Assembly: GCF_000403785.1 (NCBI RefSeq)
Contig: NZ_APHJ01000019.1
Coordinates: 248,001 to 312,000 of the forward strand
Length of the DNA stretch: 64,000 nt
Direction of reading: 5' to 3'
From: Gillisia sp. CAL575
Lineage (GTDB): Bacteria; Bacteroidota; Bacteroidia; Flavobacteriales; Flavobacteriaceae
Each line of letters starts with the position of its first letter. Position 1 is the stretch's first letter. Below the pieces are notes generated by a model that did no database searches, was not told the origin of the DNA, and was given only the letters and a program-made list of their open reading frames with translations. Shown piece after piece: positions 40,777 through 50,121 of the stretch. Made by a program: the position numbers and the translations under genes.

Positions 40777-43494
40777 ATGAAACATAGCTATACTATCTCT
40801 GGAATGACTTGTAATGGGTGCAGAGCTCATGTGGAAAAAATCTTACAAAAAGTTGAAGGTGTAATAGATGCATCGGTAAATCTTGAAAAAGCTGAAGCAG
40901 AAATTGAAATGGATTCTCATATTAAATTGAGTCAATTTCAAAAAGCTTTAAAAGAAGACGGGGGAGGTTATGAGATACATGAACCTGGAAAAACTATGAC
41001 TCATACATATAATATTACGGGAATGACTTGTAATGGCTGTAGAACACATGTAGAGAAAGTTTTAAATGCTGTAGAGGGAGTTTCTAAAGCAACGGTAAAT
41101 TTAGAAAACAAGGAAGCCATTATAGAAATGGAATCTTATATTAAGATTCAGAAATTTCAGCAGGAATTAGAGAAAGAAGGAGGAACTTATCAAATATATA
41201 GTCATGGAAAAGCGCCAAAATCAGAAGAAAACGGATCTTCCAAAGCTTTAGAAAATGGGAACGGAACCTTTTATTGTCCTATGCACTGTGAAGGTGATAA
41301 AACTTATGATAAACATGGGGACTGCCCTGTGTGTGGGATGGACCTTGTGGAAGAAATGAGTTTAAAATCTTCTGCCACCCAGTATACATGTCCAATGCAT
41401 CCGGAAATCGTTGAAGATGAGCCAGGAGATTGCCCAATTTGTGGGATGGATCTTGTTCCTATGGAAGCAGATGTTTCTGCAGAAGCAAAAACGTATCAAA
41501 AGCTTCTCAAAAAATTTAAGATTGCGGTACTGTTTACAGTACCAATCTTTCTGATCGCGATGTCTGAAATGATTCCTGGGAACCCGCTTTATGACTGGCT
41601 AGATATGAAAACCTGGAACTGGATCCAGTTGGGTCTTTCTATTCCTGTGGTATTCTATGCAACCTGGATGTTCTTTGAAAGGGCATATAGATCTATAATC
41701 ACATGGAACCTTAATATGTTCACCTTGATAGGAATAGGTGCGGGTGTGGCTTGGGTGTTTAGTGTTTTTGGATTACTATTTCCAGATCTTTTTCCAGATC
41801 AGTTTAAAACAGAAATGGGTACTGTTCATGTTTACTTTGAAGCGGCTACAGTTATTTTAACACTAGTTCTTTTGGGTCAGCTTTTAGAAGCAAGAGCGCA
41901 TAGTAGAACAAATGGAGCCATAAAAGAACTTTTAAAGCTTGCTCCTAATAAGGCCTATAAGATTGTTGATGGAGTAGAACAAGAAGTGCCTACAGATCAA
42001 ATTATGGTGGGCGATCTTTTACGTGTAAAACCGGGTGATAAGATCCCAGTAGACGGTACGATAGAAAAAGGACAAAGTAGTTTAGATGAGTCTATGATTA
42101 CCGGCGAGCCAATTCCAGTAGATAAAATTGTGGGTGATAAAGTGAGTTCAGGGACTATCAATGGGAACCAAAGCTTTACCATGATAGCCGAGAAAGTTGG
42201 AAATGAAACTTTACTGGCTCAAATTATAAAGATGGTGAATGATGCTAGTAGATCTCAAGCTCCAATTCAAAAACTAGCCGATAAGATCTCCGGTTATTTT
42301 GTTCCAATTGTAGTATTAATTTCTGTAATAACTTTTGTTATCTGGGCTATTTATGGGCCAGAACCAGTTTATGCTTATGCAATGATTAACGCGATAGCAG
42401 TTTTGATAATAGCATGCCCTTGTGCTTTAGGATTGGCTACACCAATGTCTGTAATGGTAGGTGTTGGGAAAGGAGCTCAAAATGGGGTGTTAATAAAAAA
42501 TGCGGAGGCTTTGGAGCAAATGAACAAGATAGAAGTACTTATAATAGATAAAACGGGAACTATTACTGAAGGGAAACCTTCTGTAGAAAAAGTGGTCGCC
42601 TTATCTTCTACTTATTCTGAAGATGAGGTACTCAAGTATATAAGTTCTGTAAATGCATTGAGCGAGCATCCACTTGCTCAAGCCACAGTAAATTATTCTA
42701 AGGAGAAAAAGCTAAACTTAGTGGAAGCTTCCAATTTCAATTCGGTCACTGGAAAGGGAGTGACTGGAGAAATAGAAGGAAAGAAGGTAGCAATTGGGAA
42801 TGAAAAATTAATGATAGACTCTAAAGCTAAAATCACTCCAGAATTTAAGAGTCAGGTTGAAAGCGAGCAGGAGCAAGGAAAAACTGTTTCTTATGTTGCT
42901 GTAAGTAATGAAATTGTGGGATATATAACCATTACAGATCCTATTAAGAAAACTAGCGCTCAAGCTATTAAGGAGTTAATGGATGATGGTATAAAAGTAA
43001 TAATGCTTACTGGAGATAATGAAAAAACAGCAAAAGCAGTTGCAGATCAGTTACATCTTTCCGGATATAAAGCAGGGATGCTTCCAGAAGATAAATTGAA
43101 TGAAGTAAAACGTCTTCAAGAAGAAGGCAAGTTAGTGGCTATGGCAGGTGATGGAATTAATGATGCTCCTGCTCTAGCACAATCTAATGTGGGTATCGCA
43201 ATGGGTACAGGAACAGATGTAGCTATTGAAAGCGCAAAGATTACCTTAGTAAAAGGTGATTTACAAGGTGTTGTAAAGGCTAAAAATTTAAGTGATAAAG
43301 TAATGACAAATATTAAACAGAATTTGTTTTTTGCTCTTATCTATAACACGGTTGGAGTGCCAATAGCTGCGGGAGTTCTTTACCCAGTATTTGGTTTATT
43401 ATTATCTCCAATGATCGCTGCCTTAGCAATGAGTTTTAGCTCGGTTTCTGTAATTGGTAATGCATTAAGATTGAAAAATGTTAAGCTAGATTGA
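40777..43494 (+). CDS. copA: Cu(I)-translocating P1B-type ATPase
   Basis: 905 residues. Two N-terminal HMA domains ([13 protein letters not shown] at 9-21 and [13 protein letters not shown] at about 82-94), then two heavy-metal-binding modules (FYCPMHCEG...[11 protein letters not shown], and [20 protein letters not shown]). The ATPase core has the metal-transport motif CPC at 547-549 in [13 protein letters not shown], phosphorylation site DKTGT at 591, SEHPLAQA and GDGINDAP. It pumps Cu(I) from cytosol to periplasm. The tandem of two HMA and two binding modules makes it longer than the usual 750-830. A strong bidirectional terminator follows. Confidence 0.97.
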   Translation: MKHSYTISGMTCNGCRAHVEKILQKVEGVIDASVNLEKAEAEIEMDSHIKLSQFQKALKEDGGGYEIHEPGKTMTHTYNITGMTCNGCRTHVEKVLNAVEGVSKATVNLENKEAIIEMESYIKIQKFQQELEKEGGTYQIYSHGKAPKSEENGSSKALENGNGTFYCPMHCEGDKTYDKHGDCPVCGMDLVEEMSLKSSATQYTCPMHPEIVEDEPGDCPICGMDLVPMEADVSAEAKTYQKLLKKFKIAVLFTVPIFLIAMSEMIPGNPLYDWLDMKTWNWIQLGLSIPVVFYATWMFFERAYRSIITWNLNMFTLIGIGAGVAWVFSVFGLLFPDLFPDQFKTEMGTVHVYFEAATVILTLVLLGQLLEARAHSRTNGAIKELLKLAPNKAYKIVDGVEQEVPTDQIMVGDLLRVKPGDKIPVDGTIEKGQSSLDESMITGEPIPVDKIVGDKVSSGTINGNQSFTMIAEKVGNETLLAQIIKMVNDASRSQAPIQKLADKISGYFVPIVVLISVITFVIWAIYGPEPVYAYAMINAIAVLIIACPCALGLATPMSVMVGVGKGAQNGVLIKNAEALEQMNKIEVLIIDKTGTITEGKPSVEKVVALSSTYSEDEVLKYISSVNALSEHPLAQATVNYSKEKKLNLVEASNFNSVTGKGVTGEIEGKKVAIGNEKLMIDSKAKITPEFKSQVESEQEQGKTVSYVAVSNEIVGYITITDPIKKTSAQAIKELMDDGIKVIMLTGDNEKTAKAVADQLHLSGYKAGMLPEDKLNEVKRLQEEGKLVAMAGDGINDAPALAQSNVGIAMGTGTDVAIESAKITLVKGDLQGVVKAKNLSDKVMTNIKQNLFFALIYNTVGVPIAAGVLYPVFGLLLSPMIAALAMSFSSVSVIGNALRLKNVKLD

Positions 43495-43507
43495 GAGATA
43501 TAAATTA

Positions 43508-43546
43508 TAAAAAAAGGCGGGATGTATTAGACATCCCGCCTTTTTG
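43508..43546. terminator. bidirectional terminator between convergent copA and Spy-like gene
   Basis: A perfect 15-bp stem (43511-43525 with 43531-43545) with 5-base loop, A-run on one side and T-run on the other, serves both strands. Confidence 0.92.
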
Positions 43547-43565
43547 ATTTTTACCTAAAAAAAAA

Positions 43566-44048
43566 TTAGCCTCTTCTTTGCTTATTACCCCTTTTCCTGT
43601 TTTCACCACCTCTTTTATTAAGATCATCTTTCTTCATCATATGATGTTTTTTAGAAGCATGTTTCTTCGTCATATATTTCCATTTCTTGAACTGATCTTC
43701 ATTTAAGATCTTTTTCATCTTTTCTTGCTGTGCCAGCTGCACGTCTAAACGACCGTTCATTATTTTAAAACGATCCTTTTCTGCTTTCGCATCGTCTTTC
43801 ATCGCCTTGTGCTCTGCCATCATCTTATCATGTTCTTTTGCATTTTCAGTAAAAAGCTTTTTAAGATCGTTTTGTTGAGACTGATTTAGATCTAATTTTA
43901 ATGCCATCTTTTTAGACATTAACGTTGCTCTTTGCTCGCCAGTCATTTCAGGCGTCTCTTTATGATGTTTTCTTTCCTGTATTTGATCTTTTTGAGCAAA
44001 GGTTGCCATAGAGAATAACATCATTGCTATAATTCCTAAGTTTTTCAT
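43566..44048 (-). CDS. Spy/CpxP-like periplasmic protein (copy 1)
   Basis: 160 residues. Signal peptide MLFSMATFAQ, then a helical, highly charged protein with LKLDLNQSQQNDLKKLF and MKKILNEDQFKKWKYM, the LTxxQ-like pattern of Spy/CpxP proteins. The C-terminus is very basic and His-rich (KKHASKKHHMMKKDD). Spy-type proteins are periplasmic chaperones or metal sensors in envelope stress. It shares sequence with the gene at 44778. It is convergent with copA, suggesting expression in the same stress. Exact function unproven. Confidence 0.75.
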   Translation of the reverse strand: MKNLGIIAMMLFSMATFAQKDQIQERKHHKETPEMTGEQRATLMSKKMALKLDLNQSQQNDLKKLFTENAKEHDKMMAEHKAMKDDAKAEKDRFKIMNGRLDVQLAQQEKMKKILNEDQFKKWKYMTKKHASKKHHMMKKDDLNKRGGENRKRGNKQRRG

Positions 44049-44212
44049 TTTTTAAAAGTTTTTATATTCACTTATAAGACTGGAATTATTTCTTTTGGTT
44101 TAATGTAGACTTAATAAGTATCTATTAAATAGAGTATTCTATATATGTTTCTCAGTAATTGAACATAAAAATTCTTTTAAAGCTTTAGTATATAAATCCC
44201 GAGGATATCAAT

Positions 44213-44243
44213 AAAAAACCTGTAGCGGAAGGGCTGACAGGTT
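44213..44243 (-). terminator. reverse-strand terminator after the decayed gene
   Basis: AACCTGT (44217-44223) pairs with ACAGGTT (44237-44243); the reverse-strand transcript then runs into six Ts. It lies 24 bases past the stop of the pseudogene fragment. Confidence 0.7.
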
Positions 44244-44266
44244 GTAGTATTTACACTAAACAACTA

Positions 44267-44467
44267 TTAACTTTTAGTAATAGGGTTTAGAATTAAATCT
44301 ATTCTCTTAAAAGAATCTAAACGATGAAATTTATTAAGTTGATTTTTAGTTCTGTTAACAGCACTCGTAACGTCAAGTTGTTGCGTAACTATAATTTTGC
44401 GAACTACAGATGGTATTTAACTTTGATACACATCTATAAAACTTCTGGTAAATTGAGAAATATATCA
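44267..44467 (-). pseudogene. decayed C-terminus of a second met-zincin (DUF5117-type) gene
   Basis: Read on the reverse strand, 66 codons before a TAA align without gaps to the last 66 residues of the intact metalloprotease at 45440-47941. Thirty positions are identical by hand count, including a run in FKRIDLILNPI and RTKNQL/VNR segments, and the fragment ends at the same place. Two in-frame stops interrupt it (44465-44467 and 44417-44419), and similarity fades upstream. The catalytic part is missing. This explains part of the 729-base gap at 44049-44777, which otherwise holds only hairpins. Confidence 0.85.
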
Positions 44468-44491
44468 TGATCTGAGATCATAGTATAATTG

Positions 44492-44518
44492 AAAAAGCCA
44501 CTGTAGGGAAGTGGCTTT
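44492..44518 (-). terminator. hairpin with reverse-strand T-run
   Basis: AAAGCCACT (44494-44502) pairs with AGTGGCTTT (44510-44518) around a 7-base loop. On the reverse strand it is followed by Ts. No intact gene ends next to it. Confidence 0.6.
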
Positions 44519-44622
44519 AAGGGTAGATATAACCTAGATTAGAAATTCTCCATTTATATCTAGTACTTCTTAGACTTCCAGATTATAAAAAGGTTTAAAT
44601 CATTTAAAATTTTTTTAGAATT

Positions 44623-44651
44623 AAAAACCCACTAAAATAAATTAGTGGGTT
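44623..44651 (-). terminator. terminator downstream of Spy-like copy 2
   Basis: AACCCACTA (44626-44634) pairs with TAGTGGGTT (44643-44651); the reverse transcript continues into Ts. It lies about 127 bases past the stop of the gene at 44778. Confidence 0.72.
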
Positions 44652-44777
44652 CTAAACAATGAAAGCAATTTTTAATATTTGCAATCGGCTTTTTATTTTG
44701 TCAATGGTTTTGTGAATTAATTACAAGATAAACAATAAAAAAATTAATTGTTTATCGAAATCCTCGAATAATTAAGA

Positions 44778-45317
44778 TTATTGTTTATTTGAATCATCGT
44801 CATAATCTTTTTTCTTCACTTTCATGTCATCTCCCTTCATTTTAGCCTTATCATGGTGCATCTTTGTTTTCTCGTCATGCATCATCTTCATTTCTTCTTT
44901 ATGCATAGATTCCCATTTTGTATATTGATTTTCATTAAGAATTTCTCTCACTTCTTCTTTGAAATCATCCTGAATTTTCATTTTTTGCTTATGCATTTCG
45001 GCTTTTTCTTTAGACATATCTTCAGCATCTTCATTGGCCATTTCTTCTTTATGTTCAGACTTTAATTCTTTCATGGCTTCCCATCTTTTTAATTGAGCTC
45101 TTTTTAAATCTGCTTTCTGTTCAGTATTCAAATTAAATTTTGTTGCCATTTTATCAGAATACATAGTCGCATCTTCATCATGAGACATCGTTTTCATATG
45201 TTTCATTTCTTTGTGCTTCATATGATCCTTGTCTTTATCCTTCTGATCATTTTCTACTTGTGCAAAAGTTGTAAAAGAGAACATTATCATCATTATAAAT
45301 AAACTTATATTTTTCAT
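44778..45317 (-). CDS. Spy/CpxP-like periplasmic protein, Met/His/Lys-rich (copy 2)
   Basis: 179 residues from the start at 45317; upstream in-frame codons would add 13 residues before a good signal peptide (LFIMMIMFSFTTFAQ). The mature N-terminus is rich in His, Met and Asp (DKDHMKHKEMKHMKTMSHD). The core shows KFNLNTEQKADLKRAQL and REILNENQYTKWESM, matching LKLDLNQSQQNDLKKLF and KILNEDQFKKWKYM of copy 1. The C-terminus again has Met/His/Asp clusters. A periplasmic copper-binding chaperone of Spy type is inferred. It is the last recognisable gene of the copper island. Confidence 0.74.
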   Translation of the reverse strand: MKNISLFIMMIMFSFTTFAQVENDQKDKDKDHMKHKEMKHMKTMSHDEDATMYSDKMATKFNLNTEQKADLKRAQLKRWEAMKELKSEHKEEMANEDAEDMSKEKAEMHKQKMKIQDDFKEEVREILNENQYTKWESMHKEEMKMMHDEKTKMHHDKAKMKGDDMKVKKKDYDDDSNKQ

Positions 45318-45385
45318 AATACAAAATTTAATAGTTAAACATTTAAAAATAAGCAATGTAGCTGTTTGTAATTATTATTTAACAT

Positions 45386-45417
45386 AAAAAAGCTATCGTT
45401 GTTAAAACGATAGCTTT
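45386..45417 (-). terminator. terminator after the met-zincin gene
   Basis: AAAGCTATCGTT (45389-45400) pairs perfectly with AACGATAGCTTT (45406-45417), loop of 5; the reverse strand continues with Ts. It lies 23 bases past the stop. Confidence 0.88.
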
Positions 45418-45439
45418 AATTCTTAACGTTTAAAAGGTA

Positions 45440-47941
45440 TTAACCTTTAGCGATCGGATTCAAGATTAAATCGATCCTTTTTAAAGCATCTTGTAAATGA
45501 TATCTCGTTAATCTATCGTTAGATCTATTTACAGAATTTTTAATGTTTCCTTGAAGGGTTACTAATTCTCCTCTAACAATAGGTCTAATATCACTGTTAG
45601 CTACATCTACATTACTTCTGGATAATCTACTTCTATAGCGAGCTGGAATTGGAGTTTGCTCTTCAGTCATTAAATATTCCATTCGTTGCAGGTAAGCTCT
45701 CTGTAAATTTCTTCTATAAAGATCTATAGAATTACCTCTATTCAACTCACTCCAAACCCCTGTTCTAAGATCAGTCATCATACTTAACAATGAATATGCA
45801 TCTCTTCCATTGATATCAGAATTTTCCATAAGCCTTGCCATCCTTCCGAAGTCTAATAAGTTATTCATGCTTCTTTCTTGAAATCCACGAACTCTTTCTA
45901 AGTTTCCATCAAATTCAACTTTATTAAAGATCTCTTGATCTATTAGCCATTCTGGAGTTGTGAATAATTCCTTCTGAAGAAAAGCCATAGCTTCTTTTTG
46001 TTTTGCAGTTGAAACATGTGTGTAAACAGCACCTTCTTGATCGTAAGTCTTGTAGTTTTGATAAACACCACCAATATTAGCAGTAACATGTCCCATATAG
46101 CGGTTATATTGGCTAAGAACCTGTTCGTAAAGATCATTAAGATCTTCATAGTCTTTCCCATCTTCTGCAGTCCACTCTATAAGGTTTGGAACAATTCTTT
46201 TGAGATTTGCAATTCCGTATTGGCTTGCAAGAACAGCATCGTCGCCAAGATCTTCAGTTTGAGAACTAGGATCTATTACTCCGCTTTGTTGACTTCCGAA
46301 GCGATACATTGGGTCATTCTGATGTTTTAAGATCCAAGAATCTAAAGTCTGCTTTTCTTCAGTTGCAGATTTATCTAATAGAGGTTTGTAACCCCAGGCA
46401 ATTGCATATTTATCGTAAGTTCCTATTTCTGGCATTAGTGCTACATCTCCATCTCCCGGTTGGGCAACATAGTTAAAACGAGCATAATCCATTATAGAAG
46501 GAGCAGTTCCGTACTTTTTTGTAAACTCTGGATCTCTAAGGTCTTCTACAGAATAGGCAACACTACTTCCCATGTTATGAGGCAATCCTAATGTATGTCC
46601 TACTTCGTGAGAAGAAACAAATCTTATTAATCTTCCCATTACTTCATCCTTGAATTGTACTCCACGAGCATCTTCATTGATAGCCGCAGTTTGTACAAAG
46701 AACCAATTTCTTAGCAAGGTCATAACATTATGATACCAGTTGATATCAGATTCTAATATCTCACCAGAACGAGGATCACTCACGTGTGGACCATTTGCAT
46801 TAGGAATTGGAGATGCCAAATATCTAACTACAGAGTATCTTGCATCTTCAGGACTCCAGTCTGGATCTTCTTCCTTAGTAGGCGCATCTTTAGCTATAAT
46901 AGCATTTTTAAAACCAGCTGCTTCAAAAGCTACTTGCCAGTCTTCGATACCTTGTTTAATAAACGGCACCCATTGTTTAGGAGTCGCTCTATCTATATAA
47001 TAAATGATCTGTTTTTTTGGTTCTACTAATTCTCCATTCTTGAATTTCTCTAGATCTTCATCTTTAACTTCCAATCTCCATCTGTCGAGATATTTAATAG
47101 TTTTGCTTTTTTGAGCATCCAAACCATAATCTACTTGACCTCTTGCAAACCATCCAACACGCTGATCGAAATATCTACGCTTCATAGGAACTTTTGGTAA
47201 CAAGATCATAGAATTACTAAATTCTAAAGAAATAGACCCTGTACTCTCATTAGAAGGAGCATTTGATGCATTGTAAGTTTTTACGTGACGAACTTCAATA
47301 TTTTCAGGAAAACTCTTAATTGTATCTACGTAAGATCTTGCATCGTCTAAACGAGAAACCTTGTATTCTTTTCTATCTCTGTCTGGCAATCCTAAAGCCA
47401 TTACATCTTTTGAATAAAGATCTGTAACGTCTATTACATAGTTCTGGCTTAGTGAGTCTTTGTGGAAAGCTTTGATGGGAAAAGCTTGTAATATAGGTTC
47501 AAAGTTAGAATTAGCCACGGCTTCATGAACTGGTAAAGAATCTGCCGCAAAAACCTCATGAGATACCACTCTTAACAGGATCTGGTTACTCTTCTTTTCC
47601 CATTTATGAACTTGTGTATCCTGCTTACCTCCTCCAAAACCAATCCCGTTTGCGGTTTTAGCAATTCTGGTAACAGTAAGCATTTCACGATTTAAAAGAC
47701 TGTCTGGAATTTCGTAAAAATAATTTTCGTCTACTTTGTGAACAGTAAATAAACCTTTGTCAGATTTAGCATCTTTAGTGATAACCTTGTCATAAGGTTT
47801 AACACCATTTTTGTCTTTGGATTCCGATTTTGCTGTTGCTTGTGCCGTCGCCTTCTTTTCTTTAGGCTGAAAAACGGCACAACCGGAAACAGAAATTGAC
47901 AAGGCTATTAATAATAGCTTGTGGGAGAACTGTTTGGTCAT
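45440..47941 (-). CDS. zinc-dependent met-zincin lipoprotein (DUF5117/DUF5118 type)
   Basis: 833 residues. Lipoprotein signal LSISVSGCAVFQPKE. An N-terminal DUF5118 segment and a DUF5117 region precede a metzincin-type active site HEVGHTLGLPHNMGSS (HExxHxxGxxH), with a later methionine turn near PSIMDYARFNYVAQP. The C-terminal domain ends LKRIDLILNPIAKG. Members of this family are common secreted or surface metalloproteases of Bacteroidota with unknown substrates. It is transcribed away from lysS and towards the copper island, with its own terminator. A broken copy of its last 66 codons lies about 1 kb downstream. Confidence 0.9.
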   Translation of the reverse strand: MTKQFSHKLLLIALSISVSGCAVFQPKEKKATAQATAKSESKDKNGVKPYDKVITKDAKSDKGLFTVHKVDENYFYEIPDSLLNREMLTVTRIAKTANGIGFGGGKQDTQVHKWEKKSNQILLRVVSHEVFAADSLPVHEAVANSNFEPILQAFPIKAFHKDSLSQNYVIDVTDLYSKDVMALGLPDRDRKEYKVSRLDDARSYVDTIKSFPENIEVRHVKTYNASNAPSNESTGSISLEFSNSMILLPKVPMKRRYFDQRVGWFARGQVDYGLDAQKSKTIKYLDRWRLEVKDEDLEKFKNGELVEPKKQIIYYIDRATPKQWVPFIKQGIEDWQVAFEAAGFKNAIIAKDAPTKEEDPDWSPEDARYSVVRYLASPIPNANGPHVSDPRSGEILESDINWYHNVMTLLRNWFFVQTAAINEDARGVQFKDEVMGRLIRFVSSHEVGHTLGLPHNMGSSVAYSVEDLRDPEFTKKYGTAPSIMDYARFNYVAQPGDGDVALMPEIGTYDKYAIAWGYKPLLDKSATEEKQTLDSWILKHQNDPMYRFGSQQSGVIDPSSQTEDLGDDAVLASQYGIANLKRIVPNLIEWTAEDGKDYEDLNDLYEQVLSQYNRYMGHVTANIGGVYQNYKTYDQEGAVYTHVSTAKQKEAMAFLQKELFTTPEWLIDQEIFNKVEFDGNLERVRGFQERSMNNLLDFGRMARLMENSDINGRDAYSLLSMMTDLRTGVWSELNRGNSIDLYRRNLQRAYLQRMEYLMTEEQTPIPARYRSRLSRSNVDVANSDIRPIVRGELVTLQGNIKNSVNRSNDRLTRYHLQDALKRIDLILNPIAKG

Positions 47942-48008
47942 GTAAAAAGTTTTAGTTGAATAATTCTTTGAATATAAGACGTAGCTTTCGTTTAGTGAAA
48001 CTAAAAAC

Positions 48009-48036
48009 GAAAAAAGGCTACCTCTTGGTAGCCTTT
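48009..48036 (-). terminator. terminator after lysS
   Basis: AAAGGCTACC (48013-48022) pairs with GGTAGCCTTT (48027-48036), loop of 4; the reverse strand runs into six Ts. It lies about 60 bases beyond the lysS stop. Confidence 0.88.
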
Positions 48037-48094
48037 AGACTGAATTATTATAAAAGGGTTTAATTTATTCAGAAATAAACTTAAAATTTAACAT

Positions 48095-49795
48095 TTAGAA
48101 CCATTTTTCAACTTCTTCTAATTGAAGGGCAGGTATAGATAATTTATTCTTTTTTCTTAACCCATTTAATTTTTGGTGTACTTGAGTTGCCTTGTTTTCT
48201 TTAAGTTTTGAAACACTCATAAATTCATTCATCACTACTTCTACCCAATCCTGTGGCACTCCTATTTTGATAAAATCTTCTGGTTTTGGAGCAGCTGCTT
48301 TCTTTTCTGGTTTCATTTGAGGGAAGAAAAGTACTTCTTGGATAGATTGGTTATTAGTTAGAAACATAATCAACCTATCCATTCCAATACCCATTCCAGA
48401 TGTTGGAGGCATTCCGTATTCTAAAGCGCGTAAAAAATCGTAATCTATAACGCCAGTCGCTTCATCGTCACCTTTTTTAGCCAATTCCATCTGATGCTCA
48501 AAGCGTTCACGTTGATCTATAGGATCATTTAATTCAGAATAAGCATTCGCTATTTCTTTTCCACACACCATTAACTCAAAACGCTCCGTTAACTCAGGAT
48601 TGTCTCTATGCTCTTTACAAAGCGGACTCATTTCTTTTGGATAGTCTATAATATAGGTTGGCTGAATATAATTACCCTCACATTTTTCACCAAATATTTC
48701 ATCGATAAGCTTGCCTTTACCCATGGTGTCATCAACATCAACTCCCATGTTTTTGGCAGCTTCTCTTATTTCAGATTCACTCTTTCCGGTAATATCAAAA
48801 TCAGTAAAATGCTTAATAGAATCTGCCATGGTCACTCGTGCATACGGAGCTTTAAAATCTATTTCGTGTTTCCCGAAAGTAGCTTTTGTAGTTCCATTTA
48901 CGGCTATAGCACAATGCTCTAAAAGTCGTTCGCAAAATTCCATCATCCAATTGTAATCTTTGTATGCTACATAGATTTCCATGGCTGTAAACTCTGGATT
49001 ATGCGTTCTGTCCATTCCCTCATTTCTGAAGTTTTTAGAGAACTCATAAACTCCATCAAATCCACCAACGATCAATCTTTTTAGATACAATTCGTTCGCA
49101 ATTCTCATATATAGAGGCATGTCCAATGCATTATGATGTGTCATAAATGGTCTTGCCGCAGCTCCACCAGGAATTGGCTGAAGCACTGGAGTTTCAACTT
49201 CAAAATAACCAGCCTCATTAAAGAAATTACGCATGGCATTAAAAAGCTTAGTTCTCTTCACAAAAACTTCTTTCACTTTTGGATTTACAACAAGATCTGC
49301 ATAGCGTTGTCTATATCGCTGTTCTGGATCATTAAATTCATCAAAAACATTACCCTCTTTGTCTGTTTTAGGAAGTGGGAGTGGACGTAATGACTTACTT
49401 AGTAAAGAAAATTCTTTTACCATGATAGTTTTTTCACCTACTTGTGTGGTGAAAAGCTCTCCGTGGATCCCTATAAAATCACCTATATCAAGTAATTTTT
49501 TATATACGTCGTTGTATTTACTTTTATCTTCATCAGGACAAATTTCATCTCTGTTGAAGTATACCTGGATCTTCCCCTCAGAATCCTGGATCTCTGCAAA
49601 AGATGCTTTTCCTTGAATTCGTCTGGACATTAATCGACCTGCAACTACTACCTTTTTACCTTCTTCGAATTTAGATTTGATCTTTGCGGTAGTATGATCT
49701 ACCGGAAATAGATCTGCCGGATAAGGATTGATGCCTAATTTTCTAAGAGAAGCTAATTTTTCTCTTCTTACAATTTCTTGTTCAGATAGCTGCAT
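48095..49795 (-). CDS. lysS: lysyl-tRNA synthetase, class II
   Basis: 566 residues. An N-terminal OB-fold anticodon-binding domain (GRLMSRRIQGKASFAEIQD) is followed by the class II core with motif 2 FRNEGMDRTHNPEFTAMEIY and motif 3 GMGIGMDRLIMFLTN; PGGAAARPF is typical of LysRS. It charges tRNA-Lys with lysine. About 60 extra residues at the C-terminus (from about 500, ending ALQLEEVEKWF) extend beyond the E. coli protein and are common in Bacteroidota. It has a complete-looking promoter upstream and a terminator downstream, so it is monocistronic. Confidence 0.97.
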   Translation of the reverse strand: MQLSEQEIVRREKLASLRKLGINPYPADLFPVDHTTAKIKSKFEEGKKVVVAGRLMSRRIQGKASFAEIQDSEGKIQVYFNRDEICPDEDKSKYNDVYKKLLDIGDFIGIHGELFTTQVGEKTIMVKEFSLLSKSLRPLPLPKTDKEGNVFDEFNDPEQRYRQRYADLVVNPKVKEVFVKRTKLFNAMRNFFNEAGYFEVETPVLQPIPGGAAARPFMTHHNALDMPLYMRIANELYLKRLIVGGFDGVYEFSKNFRNEGMDRTHNPEFTAMEIYVAYKDYNWMMEFCERLLEHCAIAVNGTTKATFGKHEIDFKAPYARVTMADSIKHFTDFDITGKSESEIREAAKNMGVDVDDTMGKGKLIDEIFGEKCEGNYIQPTYIIDYPKEMSPLCKEHRDNPELTERFELMVCGKEIANAYSELNDPIDQRERFEHQMELAKKGDDEATGVIDYDFLRALEYGMPPTSGMGIGMDRLIMFLTNNQSIQEVLFFPQMKPEKKAAAPKPEDFIKIGVPQDWVEVVMNEFMSVSKLKENKATQVHQKLNGLRKKNKLSIPALQLEEVEKWF

Positions 49796-49838
49796 GTTGT
49801 TTTTTAATTTGTGTCTTATCTTCAGGGATAAGAAGTTG

Positions 49839-49869
49839 CAAATATAATCACATTCAATTAACTAGTCAA
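49839..49869 (-). promoter_or_regulatory. lysS promoter of Bacteroidota type
   Basis: On the reverse strand TTG (49867-49869) is followed after 20 bases by TATATTTG (49839-49846), matching the -33/-7 consensus with normal spacing. The start codon of lysS is 43 bases further on. Confidence 0.72.
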
Positions 49870-49930
49870 TTTCAAATTCATAGGATTTAGAAAGAATAAT
49901 CGCAAGAATTTTTCAGCTAGTTTTAATTGG

Positions 49931-49938
49931 TATCTTTG
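49931..49938 (+). promoter_or_regulatory. candidate -7 element for Pmp3-lipB
   Basis: TATCTTTG followed by TG, an exact TAnnTTTG match, 27 bases before the ATG at 49966. It is divergent from the lysS promoter 60 bases away. No clear -33 TTG. Confidence 0.5.
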
Positions 49939-49965
49939 TGCCTTCAAATTATAAATGAAGGATAA

Positions 49966-50121
49966 ATGAGTGTTTGGAGAGTAGTTCTATCAGTGTTGTT
50001 TCCCCCATTGGCGGTATACGACAAAGGTTGTGGTTCAATTTTAATTGTGCTAATTCTAACATTACTGGGTTGGATTCCAGGGGTGATTGCTGCTTTAATC
50101 ATTTTAAATAACAGGAAATGA
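49966..50121 (+). CDS. YqaE/Pmp3-family small membrane protein
   Basis: 51 residues. MSVWRVVLSVLFPPLAVYDK, then GCGSILIVLILTLLGWIPG and a short basic end: the Pmp3 family layout of two membrane helices around a PPLAV turn. The family is linked to membrane potential and salt or stress tolerance in yeast, plants and bacteria. A preceding ATG at 49955 runs into a stop after four codons and is not the start. Its TGA overlaps the lipB ATG by 4 bases, so lipB translation is coupled to it. Confidence 0.88.
   Translation: MSVWRVVLSVLFPPLAVYDKGCGSILIVLILTLLGWIPGVIAALIILNNRK

Noticed and set aside
44324-44470. A 48-codon + strand frame starting ATG in the gap after Spy-like copy 1
   Set aside because: It lies antisense to the met-zincin remnant, which explains the open frame better; no ribosome site or family match.
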